Part shown: positions 15,921 through 22,684 of the stretch, one piece after another
Layout of the letters: each line of letters opens with the position of its first letter
Numbering within the stretch: the stretch's first letter is position 1
From: Actinomycetes bacterium
Lineage (GTDB): Bacteria > Actinomycetota > Acidimicrobiia > Acidimicrobiales > JAMCPL01
Length of the DNA: 29,639 nucleotides
Reading direction: 5' to 3'
Assembly: GCA_021846725.1 (NCBI GenBank)
Contig: JAJZWK010000006.1
Span: 1 to 29,639 of the forward strand
The notes under the pieces: generated by a model
The model's database searches: none
Seen by the model: the letters and a program-made list of their open reading frames with translations, nothing else
Told to the model about the DNA's origin: nothing
Program-made: the position numbers and the translations under genes

Positions 15921-16883
15921 ATGTACCCTATGCAATCTACTGTACAATCTCCAAAAATGCTACAAGCACTACCGATTCATGTAAGTGGCTTGGTAAAAAA
16001 ATTCCGTAACGGCATAATTGCCGTCGACGGACTGAATCTGAGCGTAGAACCTGGACAGATTTTTGGCCTTCTTGGACTGAATGGTGCAGGCAAGACGACC
16101 ACCCTAAGAATGCTTCTCGGATTGGTACGCCCTGAAAGAGGGACAATACTTATCTTTGGAAATCCAGTTACTCCAGGTGCCCCTGTACTAAAAAGAGTAG
16201 GCTCCCTGGTAGATACTCCCGGCTTCATCCCCCATCTTACCGGCCTACAAAATCTAGAGTTATACTGGGAAGCGGCTGGATATGGCAGAAAATCACCCGC
16301 TATTGGCGAAGCAGTCGTATTGGCCAATCTGGGAGATGCCATTCACAGGGAGGTTCGCAGTTACTCCTTTGGTATGCGTCAGCGCCTGGGAATAGCCAGA
16401 GCACTTCTCGGCAATCCACCACTACTTATACTGGACGAGCCGACTACTGGACTTGATCCCAAACAAGTTCGTGAGGTGCGGTCGCTGATCGGTAAACTTG
16501 CTGCCCAAGGTAAGACTATCCTACTATCGTCTCATCTGCTGAACGAGGTAGAGCAGGTATGCTCACACGCTGCAGTAATACACCACGGCCGTATCGTTGC
16601 AAGTGGGTCATTGGATGATCTAACCCGTCAGAGTAACATGCTCTATCTCGAGGTAAGTGATCCGTTAGCGGCAACGTCTGTATTGGAAAAAGCAGTAGGA
16701 GTTATATCAATACGTGACGAAGGAAGTGGGATAGTAGTAAACTTGGCTCCCTGGATGCAGCGAGAGACCATACCCAGAATACTACTCAAAGCAAATATTG
16801 ACATGACCGTAATGATGCCAAGGAGAAAATTGGAGGAAGCATTTTTAGGCATGCTAGAGGAAAATGAAGAAGGGCAGCAATGA
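15921..16883 (+). CDS. ABC transporter ATP-binding protein (ABC-2 exporter type)
   Basis: This is the cytoplasmic ATPase of a two-gene exporter. It has 320 residues. Walker A GLNGAGKTT is at 52-60, the signature YSFGMRQRL at 148-156, Walker B LLILDEPTTGLD at 168-179 and the switch His in SSHLL at 205. The C-terminal 90 residues form the extension usual in CcmA/NatA/DrrA-like subunits. The transported substrate cannot be told; drugs, lipids or peptides are typical. It overlaps the permease gene by 4 bases (ATGA), so translation is coupled. ATG 15930 is an alternative start; the first 17 residues are outside the conserved fold. Confidence 0.95.
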   Translation: MYPMQSTVQSPKMLQALPIHVSGLVKKFRNGIIAVDGLNLSVEPGQIFGLLGLNGAGKTTTLRMLLGLVRPERGTILIFGNPVTPGAPVLKRVGSLVDTPGFIPHLTGLQNLELYWEAAGYGRKSPAIGEAVVLANLGDAIHREVRSYSFGMRQRLGIARALLGNPPLLILDEPTTGLDPKQVREVRSLIGKLAAQGKTILLSSHLLNEVEQVCSHAAVIHHGRIVASGSLDDLTRQSNMLYLEVSDPLAATSVLEKAVGVISIRDEGSGIVVNLAPWMQRETIPRILLKANIDMTVMMPRRKLEEAFLGMLEENEEGQQ

Positions 16884-17794
16884 GCATGTTACCTTCACCA
16901 TTCCCTCCATACAGACAATCGTCTGACTCACCAAGATGGGTACCGCACCCCTCTGAAAGAAAATTATTGTCCGAAATGATGAGCCTACTCCATACAGAAC
17001 TGGCCAAGCAATTACCTAGACCTCGGACATGGCTAACCCTGGCGTTCATGGCATTTATCCCTGTTCTGATAACTGTCGCTTTTGCTCTGGGCGGAACCGC
17101 CCATGCCGCTCAATCTTCTATCGCCAACGATTTTCTGTTAGTTGCCACTAAATCCGGTCTGGATATGCCACTAGCTTCATTGGACGCAACGGCTCCTTTT
17201 TTGCTGGTCGTAGCAGCGTCACTCTTTGCAGGTGAAGCTATAACCGCGGAGACTTCCTGGGGCACACTTCGCTCCCTACTGTCAAAGCCGGTCTCCAGAA
17301 GTCGATTGCTTGCCAGCAAAGCCATTATTGGTGCAGGACTAATCGTGGTTGCATGTCTGGCTGTATCTGTTTTCGGCCTGGTAGCCGGAGTCGTAGCGTT
17401 TGGCTGGCATCCTATAGTAACGCCAGATGCTGTTACGTTCAGCCAGGGAGCTACCCTGATAAAGATACTTATAGCTACGCTGTATACCATGGCCTCTCTG
17501 GCCTCTCTGGCCTCATTCTCATTGTTTGTCTCTACGGTAACTGACTCGACCATAGGTGCTGTCGCCTCTGGTATAGGGCTTGCTATAGTGTCAGAAATTC
17601 TCGATGGAATCCCTGCCCTGGGGCATCTGAGGACGGCTCTACCCACCCACTACATGCTTGCATGGGGTGAGCTATTTATACAACCGCCCAACTGGACCCC
17701 GATGTTGATCGGAATAGCTGTACAGCTACCCTACACAATTACCTTCTGTGCATTGGCGTGGTGGTGGTTTACACGAAAAGATATATTGAGTTGA
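16880..17794 (+). CDS. ABC-2 type permease
   Basis: This is the membrane subunit paired with the preceding ATPase. It has 304 residues and about six hydrophobic segments. The first, after a cytoplasmic LLHTELAKQLPRPRTWL, is LAFMAFIPVLITVAFALGG. Others include FLLVVAASLFAGEAI, IIGAGLIVVACLAVSVFG, LYTMASLASLASFSLFVS, VASGIGLAIVSEIL and LIGIAVQLPYTITFCALAW. Between segments 2 and 3 it has ETSWGTLRSLLSKPVSRSRLL, the family loop that contacts the ATPase. The ATG of 16880 overlaps the ATPase stop. A start at ATG 16977 or 16980, nearer the first helix, is also possible. It ends with a basic cytoplasmic tail. Confidence 0.9.
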   Translation: MSMLPSPFPPYRQSSDSPRWVPHPSERKLLSEMMSLLHTELAKQLPRPRTWLTLAFMAFIPVLITVAFALGGTAHAAQSSIANDFLLVATKSGLDMPLASLDATAPFLLVVAASLFAGEAITAETSWGTLRSLLSKPVSRSRLLASKAIIGAGLIVVACLAVSVFGLVAGVVAFGWHPIVTPDAVTFSQGATLIKILIATLYTMASLASLASFSLFVSTVTDSTIGAVASGIGLAIVSEILDGIPALGHLRTALPTHYMLAWGELFIQPPNWTPMLIGIAVQLPYTITFCALAWWWFTRKDILS

Positions 17795-18061
17795 ATTCAT
17801 GCTTACCTACTCTCTCCTTCCTACCTCCCTACAGACGAAACGTCACTTCCCGACCTCTCCTACCCCACCTTCCCGCTCAACAGGACATCACCTGCCCTCC
17901 TTACTTCTCCCACACTCATTTTCGACCCTACCGACCTTCCCTGCCCAACAGAACCAACATACCCAACCGATCCCTACCTACTTTGAAAGCCAGTGCCATT
18001 ATTTCCTTGGCGTACCCCCAACCAACCCAACATACCCAACAGGACATCACCTACCGATAAA
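17795..18061 (+). other. C-rich, G-poor spacer between the ABC permease and cofD
   Basis: This 267-base stretch is pyrimidine-rich and has about one G in ten bases by rough hand count. It contains CAACAGGACATCACCT twice (17878-17893 and 18037-18052). CCAACATACCCAAC also occurs twice (17954-17967 and 18027-18040, offset 73). No coding sequence with a convincing start is seen. The composition fits a Rho-utilisation region that would separate the exporter transcript from cofD. No intrinsic hairpin terminator is visible. Confidence 0.5.
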
Positions 18062-19108
18062 ATGATACCTGAGAACTTGACTAAATTAAAGGTCACAGCG
18101 CTGACCGGAGGGGTAGGTGGAGCCAAAATGATACAAGGCATAGTCAATGCAATTGAACCTTCAAGGGTAACTGCCATAGTCAATACAGGTGATGATACGA
18201 TTCTCCATGGACTCTACATCAGTCCCGACCTGGATACCGTCACCTACACCCTGGCTGGTATGGTCGACCGGGGAAAGGGGTGGGGACTGGCTGACGAATC
18301 TTGGACCGTCATGCATACCCTGGAAGAGCTCAAGGGGGAAACATGGTTTCGCCTGGGAGACAAAGATATTGCCCTACATATGTTCAGAACAAACATGCTC
18401 AGCAGGGGAGCTACTCTTTCCGAAGTTACGTCCACCCTGTGTACTCATTTTGGTATAGCTACACATATACTTCCAATGTCAAATGACCCAATAAAAACTG
18501 TATTGACACTGGCAGAAACTGGCGAAGAAATAGGGTTTCAGGAGTATTTTGTACATCTCTCTCATACGGTTCCAGTAAGCAGAATACGCTATGCTGGGAT
18601 AGAGGATGCCACTGCTGCACCAGGTGTTTTAGAAGCTATTACCTCTGCAGATGTAATAATAATATCTCCCTCCAATCCATTTCTATCTATCTTCCCCATC
18701 CTCTCCATACCAGATATATCTGAATTGCTCCCTCCACCCGTCTACCACCAAACCATAGCCACAGACAAGCACCATAAAAGTTTTGATCCTGCAGACAAGC
18801 AGCATAAAAATAATCCGAAAATTAGAGCAAAAACAGTAGCTATATCTCCCATCATTGCCGGTAAGGCATTAAAAGGTCCTGCCGACAGACTCCTCAATGA
18901 GATGGGCATACAGCCTACCGCAGCCGGTGTTGCAAGCATATACAGAGATACAGCTTCTGTATTCATAATAGACGATGAGGATGCTGCACTCAAAGAAGAG
19001 ATCGAAGACATGGGAATGAGGTGTCTGGTGACAAACACAATAATGCATGATGTCGAATCATCCCGCAACCTTGCAATTGAGGCAATTAAGGCTGTCATCC
19101 AGATATAA
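18062..19108 (+). CDS. cofD: CofD/FbiA, phospholactate or phosphoenolpyruvate transferase of coenzyme F420 synthesis
   Basis: This transfers the activated C3 acid (EPPG in actinobacteria, LPPG in archaea) to Fo, forming dehydro-F420-0 or F420-0. The N-terminus TALTGGVGGAKMIQG is the nucleotide-like loop. NTGDDTILHGLYISPDLDTVTY carries the metal and Fo contacts. ISPSNPFLSI and AISPIIAGKALKGPADRLL are also family motifs. The open frame runs further upstream, but ATG 18062 places the first strand normally; this gives 348 residues. There is no clear Shine-Dalgarno. Residues about 224-254 (His/Lys/Asp-rich) are an insertion caused partly by a 30-bp duplication. cofE follows after 34 bases, forming a two-gene F420 operon. 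Confidence 0.95.
   Translation: MIPENLTKLKVTALTGGVGGAKMIQGIVNAIEPSRVTAIVNTGDDTILHGLYISPDLDTVTYTLAGMVDRGKGWGLADESWTVMHTLEELKGETWFRLGDKDIALHMFRTNMLSRGATLSEVTSTLCTHFGIATHILPMSNDPIKTVLTLAETGEEIGFQEYFVHLSHTVPVSRIRYAGIEDATAAPGVLEAITSADVIIISPSNPFLSIFPILSIPDISELLPPPVYHQTIATDKHHKSFDPADKQHKNNPKIRAKTVAISPIIAGKALKGPADRLLNEMGIQPTAAGVASIYRDTASVFIIDDEDAALKEEIEDMGMRCLVTNTIMHDVESSRNLAIEAIKAVIQI
18762..18809. repeat. 30-bp-offset duplication inside cofD
   Basis: CAGACAAGCACCATAAAA (18762-18779) and CAGACAAGCAGCATAAAA (18792-18809) match at 17 of 18 bases at an in-frame offset of 30. They encode TDKHHK and ADKQHK within the extra loop of CofD. Confidence 0.85.
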
Positions 19109-19142
19109 TCAGGTAAACGAAACAACTGGAAGAAGATGTAAG

Positions 19143-19886
19143 ATGAATAGCCAATCAGAACCAACCTTGAGTAGCACTGAGAGTGGCACAGCTGGCCTAT
19201 CCATACTACCGGTCACTGGCATAGGAGAGGTAACCCCCGGTTGCGACCTAGCTGGCTTGATAGTAGAACATTGCAAACTGGATGACTATGACGTGCTGGT
19301 GGTAACCCAGAAAGTTGTGTCAAAGGCTGAAGGTCGAGTTGTGCAGATAGACACTACAGATCCCGATGCCAAGCGCAAGCTGGTAGAATCTGAAGCCCGT
19401 AGAATACTCCGCAGAAGGGGAGATCTACTCATCACAGAGACATATCACGGGTTTGTGTGTGCCAGTTCGGGGGTAGATCTCTCAAACGTGGAAGAGGGAT
19501 ATGCAGTACTGCTACCTGTAGATCCGGACAGGTCAGCACGTCGTATCCGAGATCGTATCAACGCCATCAATGGTAGGCGAATAGGCGTCATTATATCCGA
19601 TACATTTGGAAGGCCATGGAGGACCGGGCTTACTGATGTAGCTATAGGTTGTGCAGGAGTAGCTGCCATTGTCGATTTGAAGGGAACTGAAGATGCAAAC
19701 GGGCGTATTTTGAACGCCACAGAGGTATGCGTAGCAGACGAACTGGCTTCGGCAGCTGAACTCGTCATGGGAAAGTCTTCTGCTATCCCTGCAGCTATTG
19801 TACGTGGTCTCCCTCATACAGTATTCAGAGATTCCTCCATAAAGGAAGAGGTAATCAGGCATCCCTCCTCGGACCTGTTCCGCTAG
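19143..19886 (+). CDS. cofE: CofE, F420-0:gamma-glutamyl ligase
   Basis: This adds gamma-linked glutamates to F420-0 with GTP. ATG 19143 is preceded by GGAAGAAG and gives 247 residues, the length of a stand-alone CofE; the frame extends further upstream over cofD's end. Motifs are ILPVTGIGEVTPG, VLVVTQKVVSKAEGR, ETYHGFVCASSGVDLSN, VIISDTFGRPWRTGLTDVAIGCAG and ADELASAAELVMGKSS. The C-terminal nitroreductase-like domain of mycobacterial FbiB is absent, so the reduction of dehydro-F420-0 must be done by another protein. It follows cofD in one operon and converges with the histidine phosphatase gene. Confidence 0.95.
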   Translation: MNSQSEPTLSSTESGTAGLSILPVTGIGEVTPGCDLAGLIVEHCKLDDYDVLVVTQKVVSKAEGRVVQIDTTDPDAKRKLVESEARRILRRRGDLLITETYHGFVCASSGVDLSNVEEGYAVLLPVDPDRSARRIRDRINAINGRRIGVIISDTFGRPWRTGLTDVAIGCAGVAAIVDLKGTEDANGRILNATEVCVADELASAAELVMGKSSAIPAAIVRGLPHTVFRDSSIKEEVIRHPSSDLFR

Positions 19887-20014
19887 TGAAGTGAATACCC
19901 CACAGCTTTTCACCACCCATTCCAGTAATGATCTCGCGCCGACATGTAAGCTAAGATAGCCATTGGCACCGCGCACTATGTTTACCCAATTCCAAGCTGG
20001 AAATACCCGAGAGC

Positions 20015-20617
20015 TTAGCTATGTCCGATGCCGGGGTTAATGGTCATATTCCACATCGATACGACGGGGTTGCCATGTTCAAAACCAAACACAGATATAG
20101 CAGCGGGCTGTAAAGCAAATAGGCTTCCCCCAGACACCTGAAGACCCAGCCAACGTGCAACAAGCACACGTAGAAAATGACCATGTGAAAACAGCAGTAC
20201 GTTACCATGCTTGCTACGTACCAACTCAAGTACTCGATCTGCCCTCCTACCTACGCTAGCAACCCCCTCTCCTCCAGGTGCTCCATCCACCCATAGATCC
20301 CAGTCTGGTCTACCTTGACGAATTTGATCCAAAGTCATCCCCTCGTAATCACCATAATCCCATTCCATAAGATCGTCGACCAACTCAGGTGCATTAAAAC
20401 CAGCCAACTTACAGGTATCAGCAGCTCTTATAAGCGGACTTGATGCCACCCAGGAAAATTCAACTCCAGCAAGATATGTTCTAAGGCCAGCCGCTTGACC
20501 TTCTCCTACCGGAGTAAGCGGCACATCAGTCCTACCCGTATGGCGTCCAGTCAAACTCCATTCCGTTTCACCGTGACGCACTACATACACACTTGACAGT
20601 ACAGCCTCAACTGCCAT
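20015..20617 (-). CDS. Histidine phosphatase family protein (phosphoglycerate mutase-like)
   Basis: This is a 200-residue cytoplasmic phosphatase of the branch-1 histidine phosphatase family. RHGETEWSLTGRHTGRTD holds the phospho-accepting His15 and conserved Arg residues. ASSPLIRAADT gives the second Arg, EWDYGDYEGMT the acid (Glu), and LLFSHGHFLRVL the second catalytic His. Such proteins act as sugar-phosphate, phosphoglycerate or alpha-ribazole phosphatases; the substrate cannot be told. The nearby cofDE and sugar nucleotide genes do not settle it. It is convergent with cofE. The ATG at 20617 is accepted without a strong ribosome site. Confidence 0.92.
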   Translation of the reverse strand: MAVEAVLSSVYVVRHGETEWSLTGRHTGRTDVPLTPVGEGQAAGLRTYLAGVEFSWVASSPLIRAADTCKLAGFNAPELVDDLMEWDYGDYEGMTLDQIRQGRPDWDLWVDGAPGGEGVASVGRRADRVLELVRSKHGNVLLFSHGHFLRVLVARWLGLQVSGGSLFALQPAAISVFGFEHGNPVVSMWNMTINPGIGHS

Positions 20618-20748
20618 TGACTACTGCAAAATCCACATATAAGTACCTGATCTCACTGTTTGCCATGCTTGCCATTACAACTTCATAAAGATTTACCATA
20701 CTCATACCAGAAAGTCCCAACTTAAGCTACAGGAAGGAGATCAAACGC

Positions 20749-20784
20749 ATGTACAAGGAAGCCGACATGCGAGGCAGAAGCTGA
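20749..20784 (+). CDS. Possible 11-codon peptide with a strong ribosome site
   Basis: AGGAAGGAGAT lies 7 bases before ATG 20749, which opens MYKEADMRGRS and a TGA stop. It is on the plus strand between two leftward genes. The ribosome site is among the best in the window, yet the frame is tiny. It may be a leader peptide, the leftover 5' end of a deleted gene, or chance. No function is suggested. Confidence 0.2.
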   Translation: MYKEADMRGRS

Positions 20785-20789
20785 AGTGG

Positions 20790-21272
20790 CTACACATGCT
20801 CCAATACTGATTCTGCAGAACTGACCTTTAACCCAGGTCCCTGCTCCACAAAGAGGGCATGCAAGACACCATTCTCTATGACTGCAGCATATCTCTGAGA
20901 GCGCAAACCCATTCCAAAACTGCTTCCATCCATATCAAGGCCCACAGCCTTGGCAAAATCCCCATTGCCATCAGCCAACATGACCAGTCTACCATCTACT
21001 CCGCTGGCCTTACTCCAGGCATCCATGACATATGCATCGTTAACAGCTATACAGGCAATAGTATTCACCCCCTTCCCCTTCAATTCATCTGCCCTGTAAA
21101 TAAACCCGGGAAGATGAAGATCGGAGCAGGTAGGAGTAAATGCACCCGGAACAGCAAACAACACTACCTTGCCAGTACCCAATACCTCAAGCGTACTTAC
21201 TTTCTGTGGCCCATTTGGCCCCATAGTCATTACTTCCACATCAGGGATCCGCTCACCTATAGAAATTGTCAT
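20790..21272 (-). CDS. Peroxiredoxin, Prx5/AhpE-like thiol peroxidase
   Basis: This reduces hydrogen peroxide and organic hydroperoxides in the cytoplasm. It has 160 residues. PGAFTPTCSDLHLPGF contains Thr46 and peroxidatic Cys49, the Prx5-subfamily form. GMGLRSQRYAAVIENGVL supplies the active-site Arg. Cys74 in NTIACIAVND may be the resolving cysteine, or the protein may be one-Cys and use a thiol partner such as glutathione-like thiols or a redoxin. No fused glutaredoxin domain is present. AAGGAGATAGA precedes ATG 21272 at good spacing. It stands alone, upstream of the microsatellite region. Confidence 0.94.
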   Translation of the reverse strand: MTISIGERIPDVEVMTMGPNGPQKVSTLEVLGTGKVVLFAVPGAFTPTCSDLHLPGFIYRADELKGKGVNTIACIAVNDAYVMDAWSKASGVDGRLVMLADGNGDFAKAVGLDMDGSSFGMGLRSQRYAAVIENGVLHALFVEQGPGLKVSSAESVLEHV

Positions 21273-21554
21273 TCTATCTCCTTCTTATCTTATATCTTAA
21301 GTAGAATATATCTGTTAAAGTTGTAGCCGGTGACTAATATATCACTGTCAGGAGACTCATCTGATCGAAGACTGAACGAGCCGCACATAAGCAAAACTTA
21401 GTCATGCCCGCTGCCATCAATACAACTGAATCACGCTGCATACAAATATAAAAAGTACCGACGAATAACTAAAAAGTAGTTTAGCAGAACAAGAATGGCA
21501 TCAAGCCGTTTGGTCATTTACTGATCGAAAGACGACTGCAAACCCCGTCTGTAG

Positions 21555-21664
21555 GGGTGGGTAGGTTCACAATATTCAACAAAAATTAAATCTGCCATAC
21601 GTACATCCCCATCCTCGTCTCTTGCCAGGGTGGGTATGTCCACAGTATTCAACAAAAATTAAAT
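21555..21664. repeat. 37-bp direct repeat pair
   Basis: Copies at 21555-21591 and 21628-21664 match at 34 of 37 bases, at an offset of 73 with 36 bases between. Each runs from GGGTGGGTA to CAACAAAAATTAAAT. The pair sits directly left of the microsatellite. Confidence 0.88.
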
Positions 21665-21694
21665 AGCAGTAAGCTCATTGCCAGTCCCTGCACT

Positions 21695-21842
21695 GGTTGG
21701 TTGGTTGGTTGGTTGGTTGGTTGGTTGGTTGGTTGGTTGGTTGGTTGGTTGGTTGGTCGGTCGGTTGGTCGGTCGGTTGGTCGGTCGGTTGGTCGGTCGG
21801 TTGGTCGGTTGGTCGGTCGGTTGGTTGGTTGGTTTGTTTGTT
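21695..21842. repeat. Tetranucleotide microsatellite (GGTY)n
   Basis: There are 35 contiguous GGTY units over 140 bases (21695-21834). The first 15 are perfect GGTT. The next 20 mix GGTC and GGTT, partly ordered as a 12-base unit GGTCGGTCGGTT. Two decayed TGTT units follow. It lies about 100 bases upstream of the regulator start. Both strands are open in translation (LVGW and TNQP repeats), but these frames look accidental. Closely spaced G pairs could form two-layer quadruplexes. Confidence 0.95.
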
Positions 21843-21929
21843 ATTAGCTGGAGCACTCTGAAACCCAGATCCCTGTTCTTATCTACCTACAGATAGAGAG
21901 ATTGGACATGATAGTGAAAAAATACAGGA

Positions 21930-21935
21930 TATAAT
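21930..21935 (+). promoter_or_regulatory. -10 box of the SufR-like regulator
   Basis: TATAAT lies 9 bases before the GTG at 21944. Transcription would begin near 21942, almost at the start codon, suggesting a leaderless mRNA. No good -35 at 16-18 bases is visible. Confidence 0.45.
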
Positions 21936-21943
21936 AGATAAAT

Positions 21944-22684
21944 GTGACATATAATAACAGTGCGAATGTCGATAACTACCTGGATGGCGAGCATGATGAA
22001 GCCATAAGGCTACAAGCAAAAGCTCTTTGTGACCGTACGCGTTACAGCATCTACAATGCCATATGCTCCAGCCCGGAACCTCTGACGGTTGCTGAACTAA
22101 CTGCCACTTTCAAACTAAATCACAATGCTATACGGCAGCATTTGGCTGTACTGGTCAATGCAGGATTGGTGAGAGAAGAGTTGGAATCAAAGCGCGCCAA
22201 TCCTGGCAGACCACGACTGTTTTATAGCGCCAAAGAGAGAAACAAATTAGCATTTCACCGTGATGACAATGAAGACGGTAAGTACAATCACCTGGCTCTT
22301 CTACTTGCCAAGGCTATAAACAGCAATATACCACCAAGGGAAATGGGCAGGATTGCCACCAGGCCAAAAATAGAGCCGACAAATAAGAGAACTACTCAAA
22401 GCACTTCAAACTACATAAAGGCAGTAGATGGCTTAATGAATGCGATGGAACATGAGGGGTTCCATACAAGAATCGTCAAGCGAGGAAAGCGAGTAGAGCT
22501 GGTAATAGATCAATGTCCGTTCATAGATATTGTGAATGTTGCACCACAAGTAATGTGTGATCTACACCTAGGTATGGCAGAGGGCATCGCAGCCGCCACT
22601 GGAAATCTCCGTGTCGTCGATCTTGAAAATCGCCGTACACATAATGATGGTTGCCACTTAGTGCTCCAAGAGACCAACGGCTAA
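21944..22684 (+). CDS. ArsR/SufR-like winged-helix regulator with C-terminal cysteine cluster
   Basis: This 246-residue cytoplasmic DNA-binding protein has a winged helix at about 25-95: ALCDRTRYSIYNAI, LTVAELTATFKLNHNAIRQHLAVLVNAGLV and GRPRLFYSA. The C-terminal domain has Cys191 (CPF), Cys205 (VMCDLHLGMAEG) and Cys237 (GCHLVL). This CPF-13-CxLH-spaced-C pattern is that of the SufR-type Fe-S sensing repressors, although a fourth ligand cysteine is not evident and His207 may take part. No suf genes are in the window, so the target is unknown; the nearby peroxiredoxin is one candidate. The start is GTG 21944. Its stop overlaps the stop of the convergent S53 protease gene. Confidence 0.87.
   Translation: MTYNNSANVDNYLDGEHDEAIRLQAKALCDRTRYSIYNAICSSPEPLTVAELTATFKLNHNAIRQHLAVLVNAGLVREELESKRANPGRPRLFYSAKERNKLAFHRDDNEDGKYNHLALLLAKAINSNIPPREMGRIATRPKIEPTNKRTTQSTSNYIKAVDGLMNAMEHEGFHTRIVKRGKRVELVIDQCPFIDIVNVAPQVMCDLHLGMAEGIAAATGNLRVVDLENRRTHNDGCHLVLQETNG

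Larger units (their letters stand above)
21273..21943. other. Long intergenic region between peroxiredoxin and the SufR-like regulator
   Basis: This 671-base stretch has no convincing gene. The left part (21273-21550) is ordinary AT-rich DNA with CTGATCGAAGACTG-like words at about 21360 and 21524. A 37-base direct repeat pair, a large GGTY microsatellite and a TATAAT box follow and are listed separately. The two genes are divergent, so both promoters must lie here. Confidence 0.7.

Noticed and set aside
17758..18065. Pro/Ser/Thr-rich frames in the spacer before cofD
   Set aside because: The residues reflect C-rich low-complexity DNA; there is no ribosome site or known motif, and one frame is just an upstream extension of cofD.
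19988..20004. Small hairpin TTCCA-AGC-TGGAA between cofE and the phosphatase gene as a terminator
   Set aside because: The stem is only 5 bp and has no T-tract on either strand, so it is too weak to call an intrinsic terminator.
21555..21664. Repeat-spacer-repeat pattern that a CRISPR finder might flag (also 26073-26178)
   Set aside because: Each has only two repeats and one spacer, the repeats at the two places are unrelated, and there are no cas genes or leader. I treat them as paired direct repeats.
21659..21896. Open frames over the microsatellite giving LVGW or TNQP repeat proteins
   Set aside because: They exist only because a 4-base repeat without stop codons is open in all frames. 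They have no ribosome site or conserved flank.
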